This document shows positions 35,209-43,899 of a DNA stretch of 55,322 nucleotides, piece after piece (position 1 is the stretch's first letter; the number at the start of each line of letters is the position of its first letter). The translations under genes were made by a program, and so were the position numbers. The stretch is from Planctomycetia bacterium. Lineage in GTDB: Bacteria > Planctomycetota > UBA8108 > UBA1146. Under the pieces are notes generated by a model, which did not search any database, had not been told where the DNA came from, and was given only the letters and a program-made list of their open reading frames with translations. The DNA is taken from contig JAAXJX010000025.1 in NCBI GenBank assembly GCA_012269595.1, forward strand, positions 1 through 55,322, in the 5' to 3' direction.

Positions 35209-36263
35209 GTCATCCACTTACCGAATCCGGAGCGGCTCACAAGCCCTCGATTCTTCGTCTTCCGGTCTTCAATGAGTCCGGAGGTAACGACATTTTTGTG
35301 GCAGGAAATGATCCGAGAACCTTGCGAGTTCTGAGGACCCTTTCTGCCGTCGCTCCGACCGATTCCACCATCCTCATCGACGGGGAAAGCGGTACCGGAA
35401 AAGATCTGGTGGCACGTCTGGTTCATCAAACCAGCAAGCGTGCTTCTGGCCCCTGGGTGACCTTGAACTGCGGTGCGATTCCCCAGTCTCTGGTGGAGAG
35501 TGAGCTGTTTGGTGCACTCAAGGGCGCATACACAGGAATCGACAAGGACAAAACCGGCCTGATTGAGAAGGCCGATGGCGGAACCCTGTTCCTCGACGAA
35601 ATCGGTGAACTTCCGATGGAAGCGCAGGTCAAGCTGCTCCGTGTCCTGCAGTCTGGTCGTATCCGTGCGGTGGGCTCCAACGAAGACAAGGCGGTCAATG
35701 TTCGTGTGATTGCCGCAACCAACAGGGATCTTCGTGAAGAAGTCAACGCCGGGCGTTTCCGCCTGGATCTCTTCTACAGAATCCATGTGGTTCATGTTGA
35801 GTTGATCCCGCTGCGCGACCGCGAAATGGAATTCCCTCATCTGGTCGAATCGATTCTCGATAATCTCCGCAACAAGGGGATCAATGTTCCGGAGCTCAGA
35901 ACCAGTGCCGTTGAGGTTTTGGTGAAGCACAACTGGCCTGGAAACATTCGTGAACTGGAAAATGTGATCGAGCGTGCTGTTCTGTTGAGTGGTGGTGAAG
36001 CCATCGACGGAGAGGCGATTCGTGAGCAGATCGTCAACTCACCGCAACCGATGGTTGAAAATAAAATGGCCATCAGCCCGGGGGTCGATGGGTACCCGGT
36101 GACGATGTCTCTCACGGAAGTGACGGATGCGCACATTCAAAAAGTGCTCGATCATCACGGAGGCAACAAGACTCGGGCCGCTAGAGACCTCGGGGTCAAC
36201 GTGAAGACGATTTACAACAGGACCGTTGCCCGTGCGAAAGAAAACGGTACTGAAACAGAGTGA
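35205..36263 (+). CDS. Sigma-54-dependent activator without receiver domain (352 aa)
   Basis: An active-looking AAA+ activator. Walker A is G60-ESGTGKD67, the sigma-54 contact loop is G107-A-Y-T-G-I112 (the usual form is GAFTGA), Walker B is [10 protein letters not shown] (125-134), and DLFYR and [12 protein letters not shown] follow. Residues about 310-350 are a Fis-type helix-turn-helix ([19 protein letters not shown]). The N-terminus is only about 30 residues, so the sensory input must come from elsewhere, possibly from the HD-GYP regulator it overlaps by 4 bp or the degenerate AAA+ protein upstream. It should activate sigma-54 promoters; targets are unknown. Confidence 0.92.
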   Translation: MSHPLTESGAAHKPSILRLPVFNESGGNDIFVAGNDPRTLRVLRTLSAVAPTDSTILIDGESGTGKDLVARLVHQTSKRASGPWVTLNCGAIPQSLVESELFGALKGAYTGIDKDKTGLIEKADGGTLFLDEIGELPMEAQVKLLRVLQSGRIRAVGSNEDKAVNVRVIAATNRDLREEVNAGRFRLDLFYRIHVVHVELIPLRDREMEFPHLVESILDNLRNKGINVPELRTSAVEVLVKHNWPGNIRELENVIERAVLLSGGEAIDGEAIREQIVNSPQPMVENKMAISPGVDGYPVTMSLTEVTDAHIQKVLDHHGGNKTRAARDLGVNVKTIYNRTVARAKENGTETE

Positions 36264-36305
36264 TCTGTCTCTCTGTATTCAAGATTGAAATAGTGGGCGG
36301 AGAGG

Positions 36306-36614
36306 CTAGATGCCGGTCGGGTCAATGACCAGAGCGACCATTCGGCCTCTCCGCTCAATTTGTATGACAACAGGTTGGCCAGCCTGCAGTTTTGCAAGAC
36401 TGTTTGAATGGCTGGAAAAAACAGCGCCCATCGAAGTGAAATCGAGGGGCTGGCCATCGACCATCTTCAGCCGGTCCTCATTCTGAAGTCCTACCTTGTC
36501 GAGAAGACAGCCCGCCTTGATATCGAAAATTCTCAATGAGCCATCTTCCTGGGGCTCACTGGAAGCATTCATCAGCTCTTGCTGGCATTCGGTACGATTG
36601 GCCAGTTTGGCCAT
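36306..36614 (-). CDS. PDZ-like C-terminal half of a GspC-type protein (102 aa)
   Basis: The product resembles the PDZ-like domain of type II secretion GspC: IKAGCLLDKVGLQNEDRLKMVDGQPLDF is the conserved groove region (read here in parts). It is in the same frame as the small membrane protein upstream on the minus strand, separated only by a TAA and eight sense codons. The ATG at 36614 has no good ribosome site (preceded by AACCTCCCCCTG). It may therefore be the second half of one 191-codon gene broken by a stop, or a separately made fragment. Confidence 0.65.
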   Translation of the reverse strand: MAKLANRTECQQELMNASSEPQEDGSLRIFDIKAGCLLDKVGLQNEDRLKMVDGQPLDFTSMGAVFSSHSNSLAKLQAGQPVVIQIERRGRMVALVIDPTGI

Positions 36615-36638
36615 CAGGGGGAGGTTGATTCGGAAGAC

Positions 36639-36881
36639 TTACGACTGGGGGGCTCGAGGGGGGCGGGTTTTTCCCTCTTGAGCTGCGGGAGTGAGGCTTT
36701 CTGTAAGCAGGGCATTCTGTTCAGAAGTCAGATCCTTGCGCAGGGCTTCGATGGAGATGCGTTCCGATTTCATGGCCACATCCGGAATCGAGCTGGGCAA
36801 GCCAATCACGATTCCCCAAACAAGGGCAAGGGTGACCAGGAGAATGAGAACTCCCCATAGAATTTTGTCAAAAATACTCAT
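36639..36881 (-). CDS. Small membrane protein, likely N-terminal half of a GspC-type protein (80 aa)
   Basis: Starts at ATG with AGGAG 6 bp upstream. One transmembrane helix (about 7-29, WGVLILLVTLALVWGIVIG) is followed by a short periplasmic stretch rich in charged residues and a Pro/Arg-rich tail. The layout matches the N-terminus of GspC (cytoplasmic stub, one helix, periplasmic linker). The frame stops at TAA (36641-36639) and continues in the same frame into a PDZ-like domain. No other type II secretion genes are nearby. Confidence 0.65.
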   Translation of the reverse strand: MSIFDKILWGVLILLVTLALVWGIVIGLPSSIPDVAMKSERISIEALRKDLTSEQNALLTESLTPAAQEGKTRPPRAPQS

Positions 36882-37007
36882 GTCAAACTCCTGCTAGCTG
36901 TGAAACCCCACGCTCTGTGGTTCAGAGATCCATTCTACTTCAAAGCGATATTTTTTTCATGTTTTCCATGGTTTGAAGGGATGACTTCGGACTTCAGCAG
37001 GCTGGTT

Positions 37008-38876
37008 TCAGCGCCGGAATCCCAATTGACGGTACAGAGGCGTGTATCGGAAATAGGTTTCAAAGGTCAGGATTCCGAGTGCGGTTTGTGTCACCCTGCC
37101 TCCTGCCTTCCCGATCCAGTTCGGATCCGGATCCCAGGAACCTTTCAATTCACCTTCTGTGTGCTGCAGTGGAAGGACGTGCTGCTGAATCGCCGAGTTC
37201 CATTTATCCCAGGCGGGGCCGCCCATGTGGAAAAGGGCCAGAGTTGCGGTGTACCAATAGTACATCGATTGTGGATCCCGGTCCCAATCGGATCTTGAAT
37301 CCGGGGCGGGCAGATTCTGCAAAAGAACCTTCGAGCAGTGAATGCTCTCACGGGAGAAGGGGGAGTGGCCGAGCGTCAATCGGGTCAGCAATCCGACGGC
37401 ATCGATTCCGTAACCTCCACGACCGCGACCCCTGCCCCTGTCCGAATACGTCGCACCCCCTGCGTGGTCGATGCAGCGTTGCAGATACCTCTCCAACTTG
37501 TGAACCACTTTGGGAGGTGGCAGGAGGCCAATTTTCCGTCCTGCATGCAACGCCAGAACCTGCCAGCCGGTAATGGAGAGGTCATTCCTCAGTGTGGGTG
37601 ATGGCACGTAGTCCCAACCTCCGCCGGGTTGTTGACTGCTGGCGATAAACTCAAGACCCTTGCCCGCCGCTTTTTTCACCTCAGAATTATTCAGGAGTTC
37701 AGCCGCTTCACAGAGAGCGAATGTGGCGATGCCATGATCGTACAGATTGCGGGGGAACTCACCTTTTCCGCTGCGAATACAGCCCGTTGGATCCTGGTGA
37801 TCGATCAGCCAGCGGAGCGCTTTCCAGGCGGCCACTTCCCGGGGACTGCCGTCCGCCCCCGGAGGATGACCATTCCCGAGAAGAGCGAGCAGGCACAAGC
37901 CGGTGATGCCGGCCCGGTGTTCGGGGTAACCTGCTCCCTCGCAATCATCTGCGCCATCCTCGCAATGAAGATGAAAGCGGTCGGGTGACCAGCTCCCATC
38001 CCGGTCCTGATGACGGATCAGCCATTCGATCCCTGACTGAATTGCAGATTCAGTCTCGGCGCTGCCACCATGAAGGGAGAGGGCGCGGGTGCGACCACCT
38101 CCCGTTCTGCCAGTGGAGAAGTCACCCCCTTCGGCATCGACCGTGAACTGAGAGTCGTCGACAGGAGAATTCTGCGAGGCATCGCGAATTTCAGGATTCA
38201 CTTCATCTGTCAAAGGTGTTTCCACCGGTTCAGGCTCTTCCTGCCGAGTTTCGACTGTCGGAGCTTCGGGCGTGGTTTCTTTTTCTTTTTCGCCCTCGGG
38301 TTCCGGATTTTCTCTGGGCAGATATCGAATGATGACTCGGGAGGGAGCAGGATCGGGAGATGGGTCCGGAGTCCACAGTGGAATCATGATGAGAAGCAGG
38401 ACCAGATGAAACACCACTGAGCCGACGGTTGAGGCAAAGGGATCTGCCGGCGAATGGGCAATTTCGCGATCCAGAAGCTCGGAGCGAACGGGGGCGATTC
38501 TGCGACCCCCCCTGGCAGGGGTGACCCGTTTTCGAGGCCTGGGGGAGGGAGTCCTATTCGCTGACCGTTTTCGCGGTTTTTTTGGGGAGCCAGACTCTGC
38601 TTCAACTTTATTGGGGGCTGATTCCAGAACGCCGGGACGTGATTTTCGCTTCGAAACGGTTCGTGGGCGGTGGGATCGGGGTTCAGGGCTCTTCGAGACA
38701 GGATCGGGGCTCTGGCTGCTGGAAGCTGGCTGCTCTGAAGGCTCCGCTGGTCGTCGGCGGGAGGCTTTCGGCGACACCGCTGGGCTTTCAGAGCCCTTTT
38801 TTCTTCGGAAAAACCCCAAGAATCGCCTCAGAAGGGCAATTTCACGGGAAAAGAGCTCTCCCAGGGGTCGCTTCAA
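37008..38876 (-). CDS. Membrane-anchored protein with TonB-like linker and squalene-cyclase-fold domain
   Basis: The C-terminal 340 residues have prenyltransferase/squalene-oxidase-type helical repeats (SGIEWLIRHQDRDGSW, ALRWLIDHQDPTG, GLEFIASSQQPGGGWDY, WYTATLALFHMGG), as in a widespread planctomycete family. Before them is one transmembrane helix (SVVFHLVLLLIMIPLW) and a long Pro/Glu-rich stretch, together like a TonB N-terminus. The frame is open back to ATG 39260, but its first 128 residues look non-coding. I prefer TTG 38876 (LKRPLGELFSREIALLRR) with GGAAAGG 8 bp upstream, giving 622 residues; the start is uncertain. Catalytic cyclase activity is not implied. Confidence 0.78.
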   Translation of the reverse strand: MKRPLGELFSREIALLRRFLGFFRRKKGSESPAVSPKASRRRPAEPSEQPASSSQSPDPVSKSPEPRSHRPRTVSKRKSRPGVLESAPNKVEAESGSPKKPRKRSANRTPSPRPRKRVTPARGGRRIAPVRSELLDREIAHSPADPFASTVGSVVFHLVLLLIMIPLWTPDPSPDPAPSRVIIRYLPRENPEPEGEKEKETTPEAPTVETRQEEPEPVETPLTDEVNPEIRDASQNSPVDDSQFTVDAEGGDFSTGRTGGGRTRALSLHGGSAETESAIQSGIEWLIRHQDRDGSWSPDRFHLHCEDGADDCEGAGYPEHRAGITGLCLLALLGNGHPPGADGSPREVAAWKALRWLIDHQDPTGCIRSGKGEFPRNLYDHGIATFALCEAAELLNNSEVKKAAGKGLEFIASSQQPGGGWDYVPSPTLRNDLSITGWQVLALHAGRKIGLLPPPKVVHKLERYLQRCIDHAGGATYSDRGRGRGRGGYGIDAVGLLTRLTLGHSPFSRESIHCSKVLLQNLPAPDSRSDWDRDPQSMYYWYTATLALFHMGGPAWDKWNSAIQQHVLPLQHTEGELKGSWDPDPNWIGKAGGRVTQTALGILTFETYFRYTPLYRQLGFRR

Positions 38877-39678
38877 GAGGTCAGCCTTTCCGACGGCAGA
38901 TCGAATTTGGAACCCCGTCAAGGGGGGGAATCGGCAGGGGCATCTTGCCCTCTGGATTGTCAGAACGCCAGTCTCCCGATCTTGACTCCCATGCCCTCCG
39001 GGATACGATATTCTGCTGTTTGCCAGACCAACATTTGCGGCGGGCCAGTGAGAGATCGGGGCCCCGGCTGGAGGAATTACGGCAAACCTGCGAGGGGTCC
39101 CAGGCGTGGGGGCGGCGGAAGAGTCGTAGCCGGGCGAGGGATTCTGAAGAGCCAGGATCACGGGGTGTGTCGAGTCGAAGTCGCGTGTCAACTTTGGCAC
39201 ATTTAAGCCTTCGGCGTTAATCCCCAATTGATCTGCTAAAGACGAATGCGATGATCCCAAAGTCCACTGGGAAGCCTTTAGGGGCTCTTCTGCGGTGTTG
39301 TGGGATTATGGCCTGATGTTTGCTCCACAGAACGGGGTGAGCATTTTTCAGGGTCAGTCTGCTCTTCGCGGGTTGAAGCCGGTTTCTGTGTTGATAGCTG
39401 CGATGTTGCAAGCCGTGATGGGCCTGGCAAGAAAATGAAGACTCAAAAATTAGGTGCTCAGTCAGGTCAGCAGCCACTCCCGAGTGGAGCCCTGCTTTTT
39501 TGAAGCACAGTTTCTTTTTCGAAGCACAGTTTCGGCTGGCAGTTCGATTTTGATCTCTGCGACTGGGAACTTGAACAGGTAAGAAATGAAGCAGACAGCC
39601 TCGGCTTTGGATGTCCCAATCCAAAGGTCGCCAGATCCGTCAGCCGGATCTCATCACCCGAGGGAAAGGAGAGCCCCT
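38877..39678. other. Divergent intergenic region
   Basis: About 800 bp between a minus-strand gene and the plus-strand lipoprotein gene. It carries a 19-bp tandem repeat at 39496-39533. Long frames exist on both strands at 38.5-39.3 kb but lack recognisable protein features. Promoters for both flanking genes are expected here; I cannot place them. Confidence 0.5.
39496..39533 (+). repeat. 19-bp tandem repeat
   Basis: Two adjacent copies of TTTTT(T/C)GAAGCACAGTTTC, at 39496-39514 and 39515-39533, differ at one base. They lie about 145 bp upstream of the lipoprotein start and could be an operator pair or a slippage duplication. Confidence 0.8.
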
Positions 39679-42600
39679 GTGCTCGACACTCACAGGTTCG
39701 CCGGATTGAACCGGTCGGTCATTTTGTTGTTGGTGTTGATCGTCATCGGCGGTTGTAACACCGGAAATCGTTTCGGGGTCCAGTTTGGTGATCCCCCGAT
39801 TACGAACCCTCCTCCACCGCCTCCGCCCCCCGTCTGTGACCAGCCACTGGTCAACGATGTGACTCCGGCCCAGGGCAGTGCAGGGACCATTTTGACCTTC
39901 AGTGGAGTCAACTTCTCTGATACCGGTGGAAACCGGGTGGTCATGTCCAGCTTCAGTGGTCAGGCCGAGATCGATGCCCTGATCCTGTCCGTGAACGTGG
40001 TTCCGGAGGATCCGACCGACCCCAATGCCTGCGGTGCAGTCTCCACCCTGACGGCAATGGTGCCCGGTGGTGTTCGCAGTGGACCGGTCACCCTGTTTGT
40101 CGATGGCATCAATGCGGGTGCAGGCATCTTTACCGCGGCTCCCGAGATCGTCGGTTATGCGGTGGGTGATAACGGCAATCAGCTGATGGCCAATGCCGGC
40201 GGCCAGGTCGTTCCCGCAGAAGTGGTTTTGTACGGTTACAACCTCAACGGTGTGACCGGAGCCAATGTGGACGACGGAACCAGTGTTCTCGCTGCAGCCA
40301 GCGTGACCGCAGGTTTGGACCCCGCAGCCAATTTCGATCTGCCCGCAGAAATGCAGGCGGTTCGTGTCGAGTTGCCAACCGGCATCATTCCTTCCGGAGA
40401 TACCACTCCCCTGAAGTTCAGTTTGTCTGCCGCCACGGGTGGATTGCCGCTGACCAGTTCCAGTATCGATATTCCTCTGGCGACCCTGATTGCGCCGGGT
40501 GAAACCTCGAATATGCCGCCCTACGTGACCGCCGGCCTGATGCCGGGTGGTGTCCGTACCGGAGTCGTGCCACTGAAATTTGTGATTGCGACGCAACCGG
40601 CTCTGGGAAGATTCGACTTCATTCCCGAGTATGAGGATCCGGCAGGATCCGGTAACTGGAATACCTGTACAGCCTACGAGGATCCCAACTCCGATTTCCG
40701 GGGGCAGGGCTTCGTGCCTGGCAGTCTGCTGCTGACCGATCAGGCTGATTACGCGGTCAATGGAGGGTCGGACATGGTGTTCCTCTGGGATAGCAGTCTT
40801 GATCTCCCTGACACCGATGGCCCCCGGGCAATTCGCATTCGCGTTCAGGCCTCCAACCCGATTCCAGTGACGGCACTCTCCGATGCGGCGGGTGAATGGG
40901 AGTCCGGGATCATGCTGGTCGACAACGACAGTGCTGTGATTCCCCAGGGCATGATCTCTGAAGAATTCATCACTCCTGCAAGCTTTGATTTCAGTGCGGG
41001 GGGGACTGCGCTTTGGGGAGGGGATGTTCTCTCCACCAATCCCGCAAGCAATGAGTTCAACTTCATTGGAGATGTCGGGCAGGGCACAGTGGATGTGATT
41101 CTGCAGGCGGATGAAACCTATGAACTGAACCAGGGCAATGGGTCGATTTTCAATGTGACCGACCCTGCCAACGTTTTTGAAGTGTTGCCGATCGGACCGG
41201 TCCCCGGAGAGTTCCATGCCCGCACGATGATCATCGAGCAGGGAGCAGTTCTGACCTTCCCGAACCCGCAACCGACACCCTTGATCTTCCGCTGTTCCGG
41301 AACCGGAAATGTGGATGATCTCGCCTTCTCCGTGGCGGCTGATCTGGATTTCTCTGGAGGCGATGGCACCCAGGGATCCAACGTCGAGCCCGGTTTGGGT
41401 GGAGCTGCCGGTCCCGGTGGAGGAGCTGGCGGGGATGGTGGATTCATTGAAGTCAATGGCCAGACCCAACTCGTGGATACGCTCGTTCCAGCTTCTCCCG
41501 GTGAGTTCGGGGGAGGAGCGGGTGGAGACATCGACGTCATCATTCCAGCAGCGATCTTCGTAGCCCGCCCGGGAAGCGGAGGCGGTGGAGGAGGCAGTGT
41601 CGTCGGTGAAAATGCGATCAACCAAAACGATTTCACTGCAGTCAACCGCGGTTTGAACGGTGTTGGCGGCAGAGCCGTTGCGGATGAATTGGGATTCAAC
41701 CTGACCGGTGGTGGCGGCGGTGGCGGCGGTGGTGCCGGTATTCGCCGACAGCCGACCACGGCTCCTCCCATCGTCAACAATGGTGGTGGTGGCGGCGGCG
41801 GTGGTGGCGCCATGATGGTGGTTGCCAATGGTGGTGTTCGCCTGACCGGAAACATCAACCTCGATGGAGGAGTCGGAAACATTGGAGTGGCGGGTGCCAA
41901 CTCCGGTGCTGGTGGTGGTGGAGGAGGCGGAAGCCTCGTCGTCCGTGCCAGCGGAAATGTGGAAGTGGGTTCCACAGCCGAGATTTCCGCCGTCGGTGGC
42001 CTCGGTGGTGACCAGACGACCAACGGAAACCTGATGCAAGCGGGTGACGGAGGTGACGGTCTGATCCTCTTTGAGACCAACGGCAGCCTGGTTGCACCAG
42101 GTTCGGTGGACGACGGTTCCCTGAATCCGACCCCCGCCGATAGTCCGGGATCTTCCTATGGAATTTCTTCTGGTCCGATCGAGACCGGTTCCGGAATCAC
42201 TGACCTCTCCTTTACCAGCGTCGACTCCCCCTATCTCATCGATACCGATGCCGGGACGATCACCACTTTCGGTGGCACCGACATGGGTGTGGTGGGAACA
42301 GACGGGGTCTTCGAGATTGCCAACCTGACGGTGTTGGATGGTGCCACCATCAATGCCACAGGAGCCAACTCCCTCTTCCTCAGGGCGAGCGGTTTCGTGA
42401 ACATCGAAGGAACCATCAATGTCAGCGGACAGGATGGTGGTTTCCCCGATCTGACGACTGATCCCCTCAATCCTGCTCCGGGAGCAGGAGGAGTACCGGG
42501 GCCCGGAGGTGGTGCTGGAGGTGAAGGCGGATCGACGCAAGATGCGGTCACTCTCACCAATGGAGAAGCGGGTGGTATTCCTGCCGGAGTTCCTGCTTCA

Positions 42601-43671
42601 TTGATTTTCACAATTCCTCCCCCAGGAGACCCGGGAACTCCCGTTCCCCCTGACCAGATTGAGGCCGCTTCCGGTGGAGAATCTTCCGCAGGAGACATCG
42701 CCGTGGCATGTACTGTCGGTGGCGGTGGCGGTGGCGGTTACGCCGAGTCAGGACTGAATGGCAGCGGAGCGGGTGAGTGCGATGGAAACTTCCCGAATGC
42801 GGGAAGTGGTGGTTCAGCATACGGGACCAGTTCCTTCCTCGTCCCCGATCCGGACAACCCGGGTGCCAGTATCGCACTGGAAGTGGGTGGTCTTGGAGGA
42901 GCCGGTGGTGGTGCAGTCTTTGATACCGGTACCACTACTGCCCTGGCTTCCACCGGTGGAGGTGGCGGAGGCGGCTATCTGGAGATTGCTGCTGCAGGTC
43001 CCCTGACCATCGGCGAAACCGCACTGATCAATGCCCGTGGTGGAGATTCCTATCTTGCACCGGAAGGCTGTGGAGCAGGTGGAGCTGGAGCAGGTGGAGT
43101 GATCCGTATTCGTGGCAAGAGTCGCGTGGTGATCGATCCATTGGCGACTCTCGACGTTCGTGGTGGCAACGCCAACGATCTCCCCGGTGCACCCGGGCTG
43201 CCGTACTCGACGGCCAACTCCTCCAACTCAGGAGGAAATGGATCTGCGGGCTGGATTCGTATCGAGACTCCTCTCGGATTTGCGGATGAGATCAATGTCA
43301 CACCCGCGCCGGTGGAGGGGCCATTCTTCAGCTTTGGTAAAGAGCTCAGTTCGGCTTTCTCGACGCCTTACAACCTGGTGAATGACGAAGGATCGATTTC
43401 CGGTATCAACCTGGTTGACGATGCGATCGTGGTTCAGCAGGCGGGTGATCTCGGAAACTTCAATAACCACCGCGTCCTTTACGAGGGCTTCGGTGCGAGT
43501 AGTGAGAGTGCCGGATTGACAGGCCCATCCGTGGGTGTGGTCAGTGATCCGACCCTTCTCAACAGTGAAGTGGAGAGTGTTCGAATGATCATTCTTCTCT
43601 ACTCCGACTTCTTCCTTGGAGATGTGGCTCCGGTGATCGATCTGATCGACATTCCATTTTCTGCGGAATAA
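39679..43671 (+). CDS. Glycine-rich giant lipoprotein with IPT/TIG domain (1330 aa)
   Basis: The frame opens at ATG 39586, but GTG 39679 fits better: AAAGGAGAG lies 5-7 bp upstream and the product then begins with a lipoprotein signal (SVILLLVLIVIGGC26). A Pro-rich linker (PPPPPPPP) leads to an IPT/TIG-like domain (NDVTPAQGSAGTILTFSGVNF). The centre and C-terminal half are a long beta-solenoid-like region broken by blocks of Gly (GGGGGGGGG), with recurring phrases such as VNIEGTINVSG and ISAVGGLGG. The glycine blocks resemble mycobacterial PE_PGRS proteins only in composition. It is probably a surface-exposed structural protein; substrate and function unknown. A strong terminator follows. Confidence 0.78.
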   Translation: MLDTHRFAGLNRSVILLLVLIVIGGCNTGNRFGVQFGDPPITNPPPPPPPPVCDQPLVNDVTPAQGSAGTILTFSGVNFSDTGGNRVVMSSFSGQAEIDALILSVNVVPEDPTDPNACGAVSTLTAMVPGGVRSGPVTLFVDGINAGAGIFTAAPEIVGYAVGDNGNQLMANAGGQVVPAEVVLYGYNLNGVTGANVDDGTSVLAAASVTAGLDPAANFDLPAEMQAVRVELPTGIIPSGDTTPLKFSLSAATGGLPLTSSSIDIPLATLIAPGETSNMPPYVTAGLMPGGVRTGVVPLKFVIATQPALGRFDFIPEYEDPAGSGNWNTCTAYEDPNSDFRGQGFVPGSLLLTDQADYAVNGGSDMVFLWDSSLDLPDTDGPRAIRIRVQASNPIPVTALSDAAGEWESGIMLVDNDSAVIPQGMISEEFITPASFDFSAGGTALWGGDVLSTNPASNEFNFIGDVGQGTVDVILQADETYELNQGNGSIFNVTDPANVFEVLPIGPVPGEFHARTMIIEQGAVLTFPNPQPTPLIFRCSGTGNVDDLAFSVAADLDFSGGDGTQGSNVEPGLGGAAGPGGGAGGDGGFIEVNGQTQLVDTLVPASPGEFGGGAGGDIDVIIPAAIFVARPGSGGGGGGSVVGENAINQNDFTAVNRGLNGVGGRAVADELGFNLTGGGGGGGGGAGIRRQPTTAPPIVNNGGGGGGGGGAMMVVANGGVRLTGNINLDGGVGNIGVAGANSGAGGGGGGGSLVVRASGNVEVGSTAEISAVGGLGGDQTTNGNLMQAGDGGDGLILFETNGSLVAPGSVDDGSLNPTPADSPGSSYGISSGPIETGSGITDLSFTSVDSPYLIDTDAGTITTFGGTDMGVVGTDGVFEIANLTVLDGATINATGANSLFLRASGFVNIEGTINVSGQDGGFPDLTTDPLNPAPGAGGVPGPGGGAGGEGGSTQDAVTLTNGEAGGIPAGVPASLIFTIPPPGDPGTPVPPDQIEAASGGESSAGDIAVACTVGGGGGGGYAESGLNGSGAGECDGNFPNAGSGGSAYGTSSFLVPDPDNPGASIALEVGGLGGAGGGAVFDTGTTTALASTGGGGGGGYLEIAAAGPLTIGETALINARGGDSYLAPEGCGAGGAGAGGVIRIRGKSRVVIDPLATLDVRGGNANDLPGAPGLPYSTANSSNSGGNGSAGWIRIETPLGFADEINVTPAPVEGPFFSFGKELSSAFSTPYNLVNDEGSISGINLVDDAIVVQQAGDLGNFNNHRVLYEGFGASSESAGLTGPSVGVVSDPTLLNSEVESVRMIILLYSDFFLGDVAPVIDLIDIPFSAE

Positions 43672-43694
43672 TCGGGAGTAATGTTCAGTAAAAA

Positions 43695-43729
43695 GGGCTC
43701 CGGTGATCACTCACCGGGGCCCTTTTTTT
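43695..43729 (+). terminator. Rho-independent terminator
   Basis: GGGCTCCGGTGA pairs with TCACCGGGGCCC (one mismatch) around a 4-nt loop, then seven T residues. Confidence 0.92.
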
Positions 43730-43899
43730 GCCCCAGAACGGGGCAGGAAACAGAGATATCCCTCTTTGATCGATATTTTTGCCTTTGCCTTCGACAGTGG
43801 TCGCACCTCCCTGAAGCGACTTATAGAATGAGGGCAATCGGCTCTTCCCCGGTGTCACGTTGGCCCAGTGGTTGAACCGTCTGATTTTCAGGGGGAACA

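Noticed and set aside
36297-36354. 10-bp inverted repeat GCGGAGAGGC/GCCTCTCCGC
   Set aside because: The loop is about 38 nt and there is no T-run; one arm lies in coding sequence. It is not convincing as a terminator.
38877-39260. N-terminal 128 residues of the longest frame of the cyclase-fold protein
   Set aside because: The stretch lacks helix or domain character and has no good ribosome site at ATG 39260; a start at TTG 38876 is more credible, though unproven.
39640-42540. 966-codon open frame on the minus strand
   Set aside because: It is antisense to the glycine-rich lipoprotein. Gly codons (GGN) give few stops on the other strand; the protein is Ser/Thr/His-rich with no recognisable domain or start signal.
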